Assembly (NCBI GenBank): GCA_037200975.1
Contig: JBBCGI010000001.1
Coordinates: 2,418,001 to 2,482,000 of the forward strand
DNA length: 64,000 bases
Source of the DNA: Pseudomonadota bacterium
GTDB lineage: Bacteria > Pseudomonadota > Gammaproteobacteria > Steroidobacterales > Steroidobacteraceae
Direction of reading: 5' to 3'
Below the pieces are notes generated by a model. The model was not told where the DNA came from. It ran no database searches and saw nothing but the letters and a program-made list of their open reading frames with translations. The position numbers were made by a program, and so were the translations under genes. Position 1 is the first letter of the stretch. Each line of letters begins with the position of its first letter. Shown one piece after another: positions 8,214 through 17,825 of the stretch.

Positions 8214-8909
8214 TCAGCTGGCGCGCGGTTCGAATCCGATGGGAATGAGCACCTGCGCGGGCTTCGCGACGCCGTTGACTTCATACGGCCGGAACAGGAA
8301 TTTCGCGACCGCATCCCGCGCGGCGCTGTCGAGGCGTTCGTGCCCGCTCGAGCGTTCGATCTGGATCTGCGCCGGGCGCCCGAGCGCATCGACCAGCACG
8401 CGCAACACCACGGTGCCGTGTTCGCGCTTGCGCTGCGATTCGCGCGGATACACCGGCGGCGGCGCGCGCACGTATTCGACCGAATCGATCATCGGCGGGG
8501 CCGCGGTCGAGGGAGTGGGCGAAGTCGTGGTGGGAGTCGGCTCGGGAATCGTGATGGATTCCGTTTCGATCGAGAGGTCGATGGGAGTCGGCAACGAATA
8601 GACGACGTTGAGCGGCGGCGGCGTGTATTCGGGCGGCTTCTCGTCCGGCGCCGCGGGCGCTTCGATCAGTGAGGCGATGATGGGCGCGGGATCTGTCTTC
8701 GCGTGCTGGGCCATCTGCATCTGCATGAACGCAATCAGCGCGATCACGTGCATCGCAATCGTTCCGGCGAGGATCATGGCGCGGCCCGACCAGCGCGACT
8801 TCGGCGCGGAGGTGGAGCGCTGGAGATTCAGCTCGCGCAGGAACGCCCGGACCGGTTCACCTCGATGAACCTCGGCGTCGGGCATTTCATTGATGATTTG
8901 GACGGCCAT
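8214..8909 (-). CDS. Energy transducer TonB
   Basis: A 231-residue periplasm-spanning protein that passes proton-motive energy to outer-membrane receptors. There is a cytoplasmic lead of about 43 residues, one membrane segment (MILAGTIAMHVIALIAFMQM), then a Pro/Thr-rich rigid linker. The C-terminal TonB fold runs from YVRAPPPVYPRESQRKREHGTVVLRVLVDALGRP to FRPYEVNGVAKPAQVLIPIGF. It stands alone without exbB/exbD, so it may be one of several TonB paralogues. No clear ribosome site precedes ATG 8909. A Fur-like sequence lies 18-36 bases upstream. The large receptor at the right end of the window is a plausible client type. Confidence 0.88.
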   Translation of the reverse strand: MAVQIINEMPDAEVHRGEPVRAFLRELNLQRSTSAPKSRWSGRAMILAGTIAMHVIALIAFMQMQMAQHAKTDPAPIIASLIEAPAAPDEKPPEYTPPPLNVVYSLPTPIDLSIETESITIPEPTPTTTSPTPSTAAPPMIDSVEYVRAPPPVYPRESQRKREHGTVVLRVLVDALGRPAQIQIERSSGHERLDSAARDAVAKFLFRPYEVNGVAKPAQVLIPIGFEPRAS

Positions 8910-8926
8910 GTGTTTGGCCCACGAAT

Positions 8927-8945
8927 GTAAATGATTCGCATTTGG
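8927..8945 (-). promoter_or_regulatory. Possible Fur-box-like palindrome upstream of tonB
   Basis: The 19-mer around AAATGATTCGCATTT is an inverted repeat (AAATG, five bases, CATTT). By eye it matches 11 of 19 positions of the classical Fur consensus. Its place just ahead of a tonB gene makes iron control plausible, but the match is modest. Confidence 0.35.
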
Positions 8946-8993
8946 AGCTCAACCGCCATTCTTCTCTATGTGCCCGGATTGCGGGCCACAGCA

Positions 8994-11093
8994 CTAGCCG
9001 ATGCGGCCGTAACGCTCGCCGGCCCCGACCCAGCGGCGCGTAAGTCCGTGCACCGCCTCAGGATTATGTTTAAGCAGCACCTCTGCCGCCGATTGCACTT
9101 CAGGCAGCAGGTCTGAATCCCGCATGAGGTCCGCGACCCGCATTTCAGCGAGACCCGTCTGGCGCGTGCCGAGCAGTTCACCGGGGCCGCGCAGTTCCAG
9201 GTCGCGGCGCGCGATCACGAAGCCGTCGTTGGTTTCGCGAATCGCGGCCAGCCTGGCGCGCGCCATCTCGCTCAGCTTGCCCCCGTAGAGCAGCACGCAA
9301 TGGCTTTCGTGCGCGCCGCGCCCGACGCGGCCGCGTAATTGGTGTAACTGCGCGAGGCCCATGCGCTCGGCATTTTCGATCACCATCAGCGTGGCGTTGG
9401 GTACGTCGACACCGACTTCGATGACGGTGGTGGCGACTAACAACCCGATGGTGCCGGCCTTGAACGCATACATGCCGCGTTCTTTCTCGCGCGCCGGCAT
9501 GCGCCCGTGCACGAGGCCGACCCGGACTTCGGGCAACGCTTCGGCGAGCGCAGCGGCGGTTTCCTCGGCGGCCTGGTAGCGCAGTTCCTCCGATTCCTCG
9601 ATGAGCGGGCAGACCCAATACGCCTGCCGTCCTTCGAGCACCTGGCGATGAATGCGCTGCACGATCTCGTCGCGGCGGCTCTCCGGCAACACCACGGTCT
9701 TCACCGGTGTACGGCCCGGCGGCAGTTCATCGATCACCGACACATCGAGATCGGCGTAGGCGGTCATCGCCAGCGTGCGTGGAATGGGAGTCGCCGTCAT
9801 GATCAACTGGTGCGGCAACTGGCCCGCGCGGGCGCCCTTCTCGCGCAGCGCCAGCCGCTGATGCACGCCGAAGCGATGTTGCTCGTCGACGATGACGAGC
9901 CCGAGCCGCGCGAATTCCATGGATTCCTGGAACAACGCGTGTGTGCCCACGACTAGTTTGATCTCGCCTCCCGCCACGGCTTCGAGTGCGCTGCGCCGCG
10001 TGCGTGCCGGCAGTGAGCCCGTCACCAATGCCACCGGGATGCCGAGCGGCCGGAACCACTGCTCGAAATTCTTCGCGTGCTGTTCGGCCAGCAACTCGGT
10101 GGGCGCCATCAGCGCAGCCTGCAAGCCGGAGCCCACGGTGCGCGCAGCGGCGGCGGCGGCCACGACGGTCTTGCCGCAACCCACGTCGCCCTGCACCAGC
10201 CGCACCATGGGCCGGTCGGCGAGCAGATCCCGATCGACTTCATCAAGCGTGCGGCGCTGCGCGCCGGTCAACGCGAATGGCAGCGATTCTAACAGCCGAC
10301 GCTCGAGCTTTTCCGGATCGTGCAGCGGCGCGGCCGGATCCGCTTGGATCGTCTGCCGCAGCAGGCGCAGCGACAACTGGTGGGCCAACAGCTCTTCGAA
10401 CGCGAGACGCCGCTGCGCCGGATGGCGGCCGCTCAGCAATTCGCCCAGATGCGCGGCGCGCGGCGGCCGATGCATCATGGACAGCGCATCCACCAGCGTC
10501 GGCAGCCCGAGTTTCGCGAGCATCTCCGGCGGAATCCAGTCGCGCACGCCCGAGCGTTCCGCCTCCTGCAGCGCGAGGTCTATGAGCGAGCGCAGGCGCG
10601 CCTGCGGTACGCCCTCGGTGGTCGGGTAGATAGGCGTGAGCACCTCTTCGAGCGCCTCGGAAACCTCGGCGGTGCGCCGGTACTCCGGATGGACGATTTC
10701 GAGGCCGAGCGGCCCGCGCCGCACCTCACCGAAACAACGCAGGCGCGTGCCGCGCTGCAAACCCGCCTGTTGCGCGCCGGAAAAGTAGAAGAACCGCAAC
10801 GTGAGCGAGCCGGTGCCGTCGCTGATGCGGCACAGGAGCTGGCGCCGCCGCCGATAGGCGACCTCGGTGAGCTGGATCTCGCCTTCGACCACCGCGCGCA
10901 TGCCGTGGCGCACGGAGCCGATCTCGGAAATCTGCGTGCGATCCTCATAACGCGACGGCAGCACGAACAGCAGGTCCTGCACCTGCGTGACGCCGAGTTT
11001 CCCGAGTTTTTCCGCGAGCGCCGGTCCCACGCCGCGCAACGAACCGACGGGACGTTGCTCGAGCGGCGTGACGTGTGGCGCCGGTGTTGCCAC
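8994..11093 (-). CDS. recG: ATP-dependent DNA helicase RecG
   Basis: A 699-residue branch-migration helicase for stalled forks and recombination intermediates. The N-terminal wedge/OB domain begins with LRGVGPALAEKLGKLGV. The helicase core carries QGDVGCGKTVVA (Walker A), APTELLAEQH, VDEQHRFG (the DEQH form of motif II), TATPIPRT, ATTVIEVGVDVPNAT and QLRGRVGRG. It ends in the RecG tail DLELRGPGELLGTRQTG. Length matches the family (about 690). GTG at 11093 is the family-consistent start. It lies 15 bases after ridA, in the spoT-ridA-recG order. Confidence 0.97.
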   Translation of the reverse strand: MATPAPHVTPLEQRPVGSLRGVGPALAEKLGKLGVTQVQDLLFVLPSRYEDRTQISEIGSVRHGMRAVVEGEIQLTEVAYRRRRQLLCRISDGTGSLTLRFFYFSGAQQAGLQRGTRLRCFGEVRRGPLGLEIVHPEYRRTAEVSEALEEVLTPIYPTTEGVPQARLRSLIDLALQEAERSGVRDWIPPEMLAKLGLPTLVDALSMMHRPPRAAHLGELLSGRHPAQRRLAFEELLAHQLSLRLLRQTIQADPAAPLHDPEKLERRLLESLPFALTGAQRRTLDEVDRDLLADRPMVRLVQGDVGCGKTVVAAAAAARTVGSGLQAALMAPTELLAEQHAKNFEQWFRPLGIPVALVTGSLPARTRRSALEAVAGGEIKLVVGTHALFQESMEFARLGLVIVDEQHRFGVHQRLALREKGARAGQLPHQLIMTATPIPRTLAMTAYADLDVSVIDELPPGRTPVKTVVLPESRRDEIVQRIHRQVLEGRQAYWVCPLIEESEELRYQAAEETAAALAEALPEVRVGLVHGRMPAREKERGMYAFKAGTIGLLVATTVIEVGVDVPNATLMVIENAERMGLAQLHQLRGRVGRGAHESHCVLLYGGKLSEMARARLAAIRETNDGFVIARRDLELRGPGELLGTRQTGLAEMRVADLMRDSDLLPEVQSAAEVLLKHNPEAVHGLTRRWVGAGERYGRIG

Positions 11094-11108
11094 GGTAGCG
11101 GGAAACCT

Positions 11109-11498
11109 TCAGCCCAGGTGCAGCGTGCACTCGACTTCGACGCGCGCGTTGCGCGGCAGCGCCGCGACTGCGACGGTCGAACGCGCCGGATACGGGGCCT
11201 TGCAGTACTCGGCCATGATTTCGTTCACCTTGGCGAAATTGGCGAAGTCGGTCAGGAAAATGGTGACCTTGACGATGTGTTCGAAACCGCCGCCCGCCGC
11301 CGCGATGACCGCCTTGATGTTCTCGAACACGCGGCGCGCTTCCTTCTCGAAGTCGCCCTCGACCATCTGCATCGTGACGGGATCGAGCGGAATCTGGCCG
11401 GCCATGTACACCGTGTCGCCGACGCGGATGGCCTGGGAATAAGGGCCAATGGCCTTGGGGGCCTGATCCGAATGGATGGCCTGGCGGACGATGGACAT
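11109..11498 (-). CDS. ridA: RidA family enamine/imine deaminase
   Basis: A 129-residue YjgF/YER057c/UK114 protein that hydrolyses reactive 2-aminoacrylate-type enamines made by PLP enzymes. The N-terminus [40 protein letters not shown] is diagnostic. The substrate-binding arginine lies in [22 protein letters not shown]. The frame is open upstream to 11561, but ATG 11498 has AGGAG six bases before it. It sits between spoT and recG, the place of trmH in Escherichia coli. Confidence 0.95.
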   Translation of the reverse strand: MSIVRQAIHSDQAPKAIGPYSQAIRVGDTVYMAGQIPLDPVTMQMVEGDFEKEARRVFENIKAVIAAAGGGFEHIVKVTIFLTDFANFAKVNEIMAEYCKAPYPARSTVAVAALPRNARVEVECTLHLG

Positions 11499-11523
11499 CA
11501 CGAACTCCTGGAATTGATTCGAG

Positions 11524-13707
11524 CTAGTCGGACGAGCGCGCGGCGCGTCCGTGGCTCGCAATTGTACGCGTCACCTTCAGCACTTCGGGCATGCGGCGGA
11601 TGACTTTCACGACGCGCGCCAGGTGTTCGCGATTACGCACACGCAATTCGAATACCAGTGAGGAACTGTCGGCGTCCTTCTCCTCGACCGCCACGCGCTC
11701 GATGTTGGTATCGCCGGCAGAAATGGCCGCCGCGACCGCGGCCAGCACGCCCATCTTGTTGGCGACGTCGACGCGGATCTCCGAACTGAACACCTTGTCA
11801 GTGGTCGCCTGCCACGCGACGGGCAGCCAGTTCTCGGGATGTTTGCGGTAGTCCTCGACGTTCACGCAGTTCTCGCGGTGCACCACCACGCCGCGGCCCG
11901 TCGAGAGGAACGCGAAGATCGGATCGTCGGGAATCGGGAAGCAGCAGCGCGCATAGGCCACCAGCAGGCCTTCGGTGCCGGCGATGGCGAGCGGCGCCGG
12001 CGCGCCGGAAAATGATTCCTCGCTGGCTTTCGTCGGCAGCAGCCGCCGCGCGACCAGTGGCGCGAGGCGTTCGCCCAGTCCCACCTTCTCGTACAGCTCG
12101 TCGACATCGTGCATGCCGAGCTCGACCACGGCCGCGTTCAGCGTCTCTGCAGCCACCTCTTCGAGCGACAGCCGGAACTCGCCCAGCGCCTGGTTGATGA
12201 GACGTGCGCCGAGCTCGATGGCTTCCTGGCGCCGCAGACCCTTCAGATAGTGACGCACGGCGGCGCGCGCCTTGGCGGTGACGACGAAGTTCACCCAGGA
12301 AGGATTCGGCATCGCGCCCTTCGCGGTGATGATCTCCACCGTCTGCCCGTTGCGCAGCGGCGTGCGCAGCGGCGTCAGGCGCCTGTCTACCTTGGCGGCG
12401 ACGCAGCGATTGCCGACGTCCGTGTGCACGGCGTAGGCGAAGTCCACGACGGTCGCGCCGCGCGGCAGCCGCAGGATCTCGCCCTTGGGAGTGAACACAT
12501 AGACCTTGTCGGGAAACAGGTCGACCTTGACGCTCTCGAGAAAATCCTCCGAGCTGCCGCCTTCCTGCATGTCGACGAGATTCGCCAGCCACTCGCGCGC
12601 GCGTTCGTCCTGTCCGCCTTCGCTGTCGCTGACCTTGTATTTCCAGTGCGCGGCGATGCCGGCCTCGGCCACGCGATGCATGTCCTCGGTGCGGATCTGC
12701 ACTTCGATCGGGATGCCGTTGGGGCCGAACAACGTGGTGTGCAACGATTGATAGCCGTTGACGCGCGGAATCGCGATGTAATCCTTGAAGCGGCCGGGCA
12801 TCGGCTTGTACGCCGCGTGCACGACGCCGAGCGCGCGATAACAGGAGTCCGCCTTGTCGACCACGACGCGTAATCCGAATACGTCGACGATCTCCGAAAG
12901 CGGCGCGGCCTTGCGCAGCATCTTGCTGTAGATGCTGTAGAGGTGTTTCTCGCGCGTGCTGACGTCGGCTTTCATGTCCGCCTTGAGTAATGCCACGCGC
13001 ATCGTCTCGGCGATCTTGTTGAGGAACTGCTTCTGGTTGCCGCGCGCCTTTTTCAGCGCGCGATCCAGCACCTTGTAGCGATGCGGAAACGCCGCTTCGA
13101 AGCCGAGATCTTCGAGCTCGAGCTTCATGTTGTAGAGCCCGAGGCGCCCGGCGATGGGCGCGTAGATGTCGAGCGTCTCGCGCGCCACCGCGCGGCGGCG
13201 CGCCGGCGCCATCGCATCGAGCGTGCGCATGTTGTGCGTGCGGTCGGCTAGTTTGACCAGGATGACGCGCAGATCGCGCACCATCGCGAGCACCATCTTG
13301 CGGAAGGATTCCGCCTGCGCCTCGGCGCGCGACTTGAACTGGATCTGGTCGAGTTTGGTGACGCCGTCGACGATCTCCGCCACCGGCGCGCCAAACTTCT
13401 CCGACAGCTCTTCCTTGGAGATCGGCGTGTCTTCGATGACGTCGTGCAGGATCGCCGCAATGATGGTGTCGGGGTCGAGATGCAGGTCCGCGAGGATCTG
13501 CGCGGCCGCGAGCGGGTGCGCGATGTAAGGCTCGCCCGAGAGCCGTTTCTGCCCCTCGTGGGCCTCGGCGCCGAATTCCACGGCCGCACGTACCCGGCCT
13601 ACCTGTTCGGCTGGCAGGTACGTCTCGAGGCTGTTGAGCAACTCGCGCAGGCCCGGCAGACGCCGGGCACTGGGCAGAAGCTGAAGGAGCGTCGACGCGT
13701 AATCCAT
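11524..13707 (-). CDS. spoT: Bifunctional (p)ppGpp synthetase/hydrolase
   Basis: A 727-residue Rel/SpoT enzyme controlling the stringent-response alarmone. Domain order: HD hydrolase ([14 protein letters not shown] and [11 protein letters not shown], residues about 50-200), synthetase (SKMLRK...[41 protein letters not shown]), TGS ([29 protein letters not shown]), helical/zinc-finger region ([12 protein letters not shown]) and a C-terminal ACT domain. The hydrolase residues look intact, so it should both make and degrade (p)ppGpp. The gene follows rpoZ by 41 bases, the conserved gmk-rpoZ-spoT arrangement. This links omega, a ppGpp target site, with the alarmone enzyme. Confidence 0.97.
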   Translation of the reverse strand: MDYASTLLQLLPSARRLPGLRELLNSLETYLPAEQVGRVRAAVEFGAEAHEGQKRLSGEPYIAHPLAAAQILADLHLDPDTIIAAILHDVIEDTPISKEELSEKFGAPVAEIVDGVTKLDQIQFKSRAEAQAESFRKMVLAMVRDLRVILVKLADRTHNMRTLDAMAPARRRAVARETLDIYAPIAGRLGLYNMKLELEDLGFEAAFPHRYKVLDRALKKARGNQKQFLNKIAETMRVALLKADMKADVSTREKHLYSIYSKMLRKAAPLSEIVDVFGLRVVVDKADSCYRALGVVHAAYKPMPGRFKDYIAIPRVNGYQSLHTTLFGPNGIPIEVQIRTEDMHRVAEAGIAAHWKYKVSDSEGGQDERAREWLANLVDMQEGGSSEDFLESVKVDLFPDKVYVFTPKGEILRLPRGATVVDFAYAVHTDVGNRCVAAKVDRRLTPLRTPLRNGQTVEIITAKGAMPNPSWVNFVVTAKARAAVRHYLKGLRRQEAIELGARLINQALGEFRLSLEEVAAETLNAAVVELGMHDVDELYEKVGLGERLAPLVARRLLPTKASEESFSGAPAPLAIAGTEGLLVAYARCCFPIPDDPIFAFLSTGRGVVVHRENCVNVEDYRKHPENWLPVAWQATTDKVFSSEIRVDVANKMGVLAAVAAAISAGDTNIERVAVEEKDADSSSLVFELRVRNREHLARVVKVIRRMPEVLKVTRTIASHGRAARSSD

Positions 13708-13748
13708 GGCGGCGCGGGCGCTCCTTGAAGAAGGATCAGGCGGAGGAT

Positions 13749-14048
13749 TTATTCCTGAACGTCACGATCGCCTTGCAGGCCGAATTGCGGCGCCCGGAAC
13801 AGGGACTGGTTGTCGGCATCGGGCAGGGTCGCTTCCGGCGGCGGCGGCTCGGGCTCGCGCAGCATCTCGGGGGTGATGTTGCCCTCGGCGATCTCACGCA
13901 GCGCGACCACGGTCGGCTTGTCGTTTTCCCATGGCACGGTCGGCTCGGCGCCATTGGCAAGGCGGCGCGCACGCGCGGCGGCCAGCAACACGAGCTGGAA
14001 GATGTTCTCGACGTTCGGCAGGCAGTCTTCGACGGTAATACGGGCCAT
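13749..14048 (-). CDS. rpoZ: DNA-directed RNA polymerase subunit omega
   Basis: A 99-residue polymerase subunit that helps fold beta-prime and forms part of ppGpp site 1. It begins [30 protein letters not shown], with [15 protein letters not shown], the standard omega core. The C-terminus is a longer Pro/Glu-rich tail ([16 protein letters not shown]) than in Escherichia coli (91 residues). ATG 14048 follows GAGAG and matches the family start; the 12 residues upstream in frame are not family-like. It sits between gmk and spoT. Confidence 0.96.
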   Translation of the reverse strand: MARITVEDCLPNVENIFQLVLLAAARARRLANGAEPTVPWENDKPTVVALREIAEGNITPEMLREPEPPPPEATLPDADNQSLFRAPQFGLQGDRDVQE

Positions 14049-14165
14049 GAATCTCTCAGGTGACCAAAGCTGCGGGGGGTGCAAAGTCTACTGGAAAAAC
14101 GTGTGGTTTTGCCGGGATTTGCACCAGCCGCCGAGGTTCCAGCACCGAACCGGTGGACCGGCGCC

Positions 14166-14786
14166 TCAGGCGAGCAGTTCTGCCAGCAGCGGCTCGAGCT
14201 CTGCGCGCCCGGGGGCGAAACCCGCGTCACCCCGCAGGATTTCCAGCAGGTGGGCGACCGCCGCTTCAAATTCGTCGTTGACGATCACACAGTCGAACTC
14301 GGCGAAATGCGACATGTCCGCGATCGAATCGCGCAGGCGCCGCTCGATGACCTCATCGCTGTCGGTCTTGCGATTGCGCAGCCGTGTTTCGAGTTCGCGC
14401 CGGGAGGGCGGCAGGATGAAGACGGATTTGCAGTCGGGCTGCGCGGCGCGCACCTGGCGCGCACCCTGCCAGTCGATCTCGAGAATCACATCGTGGCCGG
14501 CGTTGCGCAGCGCTTCGACCTGCGCGCGGCCGGTGCCGTAGAAGTTGTCGAACACCTGCGCATGTTCGAGGAATTCGCCCGCGTCGCGCAGGCGCTTGAA
14601 CTCATCGACGTTGACGAAGTTGTAGTCCCGGCCCGGGATTTCCTTCTCGCGCTGTTTGCGCGTCGTGTGCGACACGGACACGCGCAATGAAGGATCGCGC
14701 TCGAGCACCGCTTTGACGAGGCTCGTCTTGCCGGCGCCCGACGGCGCAGCGATCACGAACAGCGCACCACGCCGTGCGGCGCTCAT
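14166..14786 (-). CDS. gmk: Guanylate kinase
   Basis: A 206-residue nucleotide kinase converting GMP to GDP with ATP. The P-loop is IAAPSGAGKTSLV. The GMP-binding elements SVSHTTRKQREKEIPGRDYNFV and FLEHAQVFDNFYGT follow, then LEIDWQGARQV and the lid FILPPSRRELETRLRNR. The reading frame runs far upstream, but ATG 14786 is the family start and overlaps the yicC stop in an ATGA, implying coupled translation. Confidence 0.97.
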   Translation of the reverse strand: MSAARRGALFVIAAPSGAGKTSLVKAVLERDPSLRVSVSHTTRKQREKEIPGRDYNFVNVDEFKRLRDAGEFLEHAQVFDNFYGTGRAQVEALRNAGHDVILEIDWQGARQVRAAQPDCKSVFILPPSRRELETRLRNRKTDSDEVIERRLRDSIADMSHFAEFDCVIVNDEFEAAVAHLLEILRGDAGFAPGRAELEPLLAELLA

Positions 14787-15646
14787 TCGACGTTCTGCAC
14801 CTGTTCGCGCATCTGCTCGATCAGCACTTTCATGTCGACCGTGATGCGCGTGGTGTCCAGATCCTGCGATTTGGACGCCAGCGTATTCGCTTCGCGATTG
14901 AGCTCCTGCATCAGGAAATCGAGCCTGCGGCCCGCGCCCTCGCTGGCACCCATCACGCGGCGCGTTTCTTCGATGTGGCCGGTGAGGCGATCCAGCTCTT
15001 CGGCGACATCGAGACGCTGCAGCTGCAGGACGATCTCCTGCTCGACGCGTTCGCGGTCCACGGTGGCCAGCAATTCGGCGACGCGCTCGTGCAACCGGGT
15101 ACGCACCCGCGCCTGGATTTCCGGCAATCGCGCGCGCACCTGCGTGACGTGGGTGGCGAGGCCGACGCAACGCTGCTCGATCAATTCGCCCAGGCGTTTG
15201 CCTTCGCGCAGCCGCATCGCGCCGAGCTCTTCGAGCGTCTGCTGAAACAGCGTGCGGCCCGCACCTAACAAGGCTTCCGAGTCCGGATTGGCGGCCTCGA
15301 TGACGCCCGGCCAGCGCAGCACCTCGACGGCATCGACCGTGGAACCCGGCACCGCCCGTGAGACGAGACCTACAGCGGTGGCGACGCGAGCCAGCGCGGC
15401 CTGGTCGATACGCAGCTCACGCTCGGAAGCCTGCACGCTGCGCAGATGCACCGTGCAATCGACCTTGCCGCGTTTCAGGTGCTTCGCCAGCAGTTGTCTT
15501 AAGTCGAATTCGAGAGGCCGCAGCTCTTCCGGCAGCCGGAATCCCGGCTCCAGGTAGCGGTGGTTCACGCTGCGGATCTCGCAGGTGAGCGTGCCCCAAG
15601 TGCCCGCCAGTTCGCGACGTGCGAAACCCGTCATGCTTGCGATCAT
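14783..15646 (-). CDS. yicC: YicC family endoribonuclease
   Basis: A 287-residue protein of the YicC family; Escherichia coli YicC is reported as an endoribonuclease acting on small RNA. The start MIASMTGFARRE and ICEIRSVNHRYLEPGFRLPEELR-type block define YicC_N. The C-terminal DUF1770-like part ends QELNREANTLASKSQDLDTTRITVDMKVLIEQMREQVQNVE. It overlaps gmk by 4 bases and diverges from the PP2C gene, whose start is uncertain. In Escherichia coli yicC is the divergent neighbour of rph; here a phosphatase gene is inserted between the two. Confidence 0.94.
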   Translation of the reverse strand: MIASMTGFARRELAGTWGTLTCEIRSVNHRYLEPGFRLPEELRPLEFDLRQLLAKHLKRGKVDCTVHLRSVQASERELRIDQAALARVATAVGLVSRAVPGSTVDAVEVLRWPGVIEAANPDSEALLGAGRTLFQQTLEELGAMRLREGKRLGELIEQRCVGLATHVTQVRARLPEIQARVRTRLHERVAELLATVDRERVEQEIVLQLQRLDVAEELDRLTGHIEETRRVMGASEGAGRRLDFLMQELNREANTLASKSQDLDTTRITVDMKVLIEQMREQVQNVE

Positions 15647-15723
15647 GGCGCTTGAAGTTCTCGGTTCTTGGGGGAAGCAGTGCAGTAGACTGCGCGGCAG
15701 TTTATCAGACCCCCCACCACGCC

Positions 15724-16473
15724 TTGCGCATCGAATACGCCGAAGTCAGCCTGCTAGGTTGTCGCAGCGACAATCAGGATCGCGTCTCCGTTGCGGTCTC
15801 GGAGCATTCGGCCCTGCTCGTCGTGATCGATGGCATGGGCGGTCATTCCGACGGTGCCAAGGCCGCCGAGACCGCCATCAAGGTGCTGGTCGAGGCGTTC
15901 TGGCATACGCCGCAGCCGATCCTCGATCCGCTCGGGTTCCTGCATATTTCGCTGGGACGTGCGCACGAGGAAGTCGCCAAACTCGGCACCAATCTGCCGC
16001 TGGAACATCGGCCGCGCGCCACTTGCGCGGTGTGCCTGGTGCAGAACGGCAGCGCGTTCTGGGCCCACATCGGCGACAGCCGCGTCTATCTCCTGCGCCG
16101 TGGCAAGGTCCTCAAACGCACGCGCGATCACAGCCATGTCGAATTCCTGCTGCGCGAGGGTGTCATCACCGCCGATCAGGCGTTGTCGCATCCCATGCGC
16201 AACTTCGTCGAATGTTGCCTCGGCGGCGAACCCTTCCTGCCGGAGATGTCGCTGGGCACCCGCGAGCCGCTCGAGGCCAACGACATCTTGTTAGTGTGCT
16301 CGGATGGCTTGTGGGGCGGTCTCGAAGATGCCGATATTGGCGCCGCCTTTCCCCCGGCACGCGCGCCATTGCGTGACGAACTGGTGCGGCTCGCCGAACG
16401 TTCGATCAGCGCGGTCGGCGCCGGCAGCGACAACACCTCCGCGGCGGTCGTGCGCTGGATCGGTAACGGCTGA
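15724..16473 (+). CDS. PP2C-family serine/threonine phosphatase
   Basis: A metal-dependent protein phosphatase of about 249 residues. It has the PP2C signatures [79 protein letters not shown] and [12 protein letters not shown]. The metal-binding Asp residues of DGMGG, SDGLW and SDN are present. The start is unsure: no ATG lies close, and TTG 15724 gives a family-like N-terminus but no clear ribosome site. The frame is open back to ATG 15619, inside the divergent yicC start. It overlaps rph by one base. No partner kinase is nearby. Confidence 0.9.
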   Translation: MRIEYAEVSLLGCRSDNQDRVSVAVSEHSALLVVIDGMGGHSDGAKAAETAIKVLVEAFWHTPQPILDPLGFLHISLGRAHEEVAKLGTNLPLEHRPRATCAVCLVQNGSAFWAHIGDSRVYLLRRGKVLKRTRDHSHVEFLLREGVITADQALSHPMRNFVECCLGGEPFLPEMSLGTREPLEANDILLVCSDGLWGGLEDADIGAAFPPARAPLRDELVRLAERSISAVGAGSDNTSAAVVRWIGNG

Positions 16474-17198
16474 TGGCCACCCGTCCCAGCGGCCGCGCAC
16501 CGGATGAGTTGCGCGCAGTGCGTTTCACCCGTCGATTCACACAGCACGCCGAAGGGTCGGTGCTGGTCGAGTTCGGCCAGACGCGCGTGCTCTGTACCGC
16601 CACCGTCGAAGAAGGCGTGCCGGGGTTTCTGCGCGGCAAAGGCCAGGGGTGGGTCACCGCCGAATACGGCATGTTGCCGCGCGCCACGCACACCCGCAGC
16701 CCGCGCGAGGCCGCCAAGGGAAAGCAAAGCGGACGCACCCAGGAAATCCAGCGATTGATTGGCCGCAGCATGCGCGCGGTGACCAACATGGCCGGGCTCG
16801 GCGAACGCACGATCACGCTCGATTGCGACGTACTGCAGGCGGACGGGGGCACGCGCACCGCGGCCATTACCGGGGCCTACGTCGCGATGGCCGATGCCTG
16901 CGACGCGCTGGTCGCGAAGCGGTTCATCAACGCATCGCCGCTGCATGGCCAGGTGGCCGCCATCTCGGTCGGCATCTGCAACGGTGTTCCGGTCATCGAC
17001 CTCGATTACGCTGAAGATTCGGGCGCCGAAACCGACATGAACGTCGTCATGAACAACGGCGGCGGCTTCATCGAAATCCAGGGCACGGCGGAAGGCCACG
17101 CATTCCGCCGTCACGAGCTCGACGCGCTGCTCGATCTGGCGGCCAGCGGCATCGCGAAACTCCACCAGTTGCAGACCGAAGTGCGCACGGCCGCCTGA
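16473..17198 (+). CDS. rph: Ribonuclease PH
   Basis: A 241-residue phosphate-dependent 3'-5' exoribonuclease that trims tRNA 3' ends. The sequence is canonical: [73 protein letters not shown] and [23 protein letters not shown] overlaps the TGA of the phosphatase gene, so they are coupled. rdgB and hemW follow at once, a conserved gammaproteobacterial run. Confidence 0.98.
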   Translation: MATRPSGRAPDELRAVRFTRRFTQHAEGSVLVEFGQTRVLCTATVEEGVPGFLRGKGQGWVTAEYGMLPRATHTRSPREAAKGKQSGRTQEIQRLIGRSMRAVTNMAGLGERTITLDCDVLQADGGTRTAAITGAYVAMADACDALVAKRFINASPLHGQVAAISVGICNGVPVIDLDYAEDSGAETDMNVVMNNGGGFIEIQGTAEGHAFRRHELDALLDLAASGIAKLHQLQTEVRTAA

Positions 17199-17216
17199 CC
17201 CGCGGTCGACGCAGCC

Positions 17217-17825
17217 ATGGAAGTGCAACGCGTCGTGCTCGCCAGCGGCAATGCCGGCAAGTTGCGCGAGTTCTCGGAGTTGTTAGCCGCCAGCGGCCTT
17301 GTCCCGGTTCGTCAGTCGGATTTCGGCGTCGTGCCGCCGCCTGAAACGGGCGGCACTTTCCTCGAAAACGCGCTCATCAAGGCCCGCAACGCGGCGCGTA
17401 TCACCAGACTTCCCGCGATCGCCGACGACTCGGGCATCGAGGTCGACGCGCTGGGCGGCGCGCCCGGTGTGTATTCCGCGCGTTATGCCGGCGAGGACGC
17501 CAGTGACGCGGACAATCTGTCGAAGTTGTTAGGCGCGTTGGCGGGGCTGCCCGATGCGAAACGCACCGCTCGCTACCGCTGCGTGATCGTCTACGTGAAC
17601 CAGGCGGAAGACTCGCACCCGCTCATCGCCGCGGGAACCTGGGAAGGCCGGATCATCGACGCGCGCCGCGGCAGCAACGGATTCGGCTACGACCCGTCAT
17701 TCGTGCCCGCGGGCGACACGCGCACCGTGGCCGAAATACCGCAGGACGAGAAGAATCTGGCCAGTCATCGCGGGCAGGCGATGCGCGCATTCCTGGCGCA
17801 ACTTGGCGCGCGGACGCGCCCGTGA
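17217..17825 (+). CDS. rdgB: Non-canonical purine NTP pyrophosphatase (RdgB/HAM1)
   Basis: A 202-residue house-cleaning enzyme that hydrolyses dITP, XTP and related nucleotides. It has VLASGNAGKLREFSELL, PETGGTFLENALIKARNAA, the catalytic region ADDSGIEVDALGGAPGVYSARYAG, and GFGYDPSFVP near the C-terminus. Length fits the family. It lies 18 bases after rph and overlaps hemW by 4 bases. Confidence 0.97.
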   Translation: MEVQRVVLASGNAGKLREFSELLAASGLVPVRQSDFGVVPPPETGGTFLENALIKARNAARITRLPAIADDSGIEVDALGGAPGVYSARYAGEDASDADNLSKLLGALAGLPDAKRTARYRCVIVYVNQAEDSHPLIAAGTWEGRIIDARRGSNGFGYDPSFVPAGDTRTVAEIPQDEKNLASHRGQAMRAFLAQLGARTRP

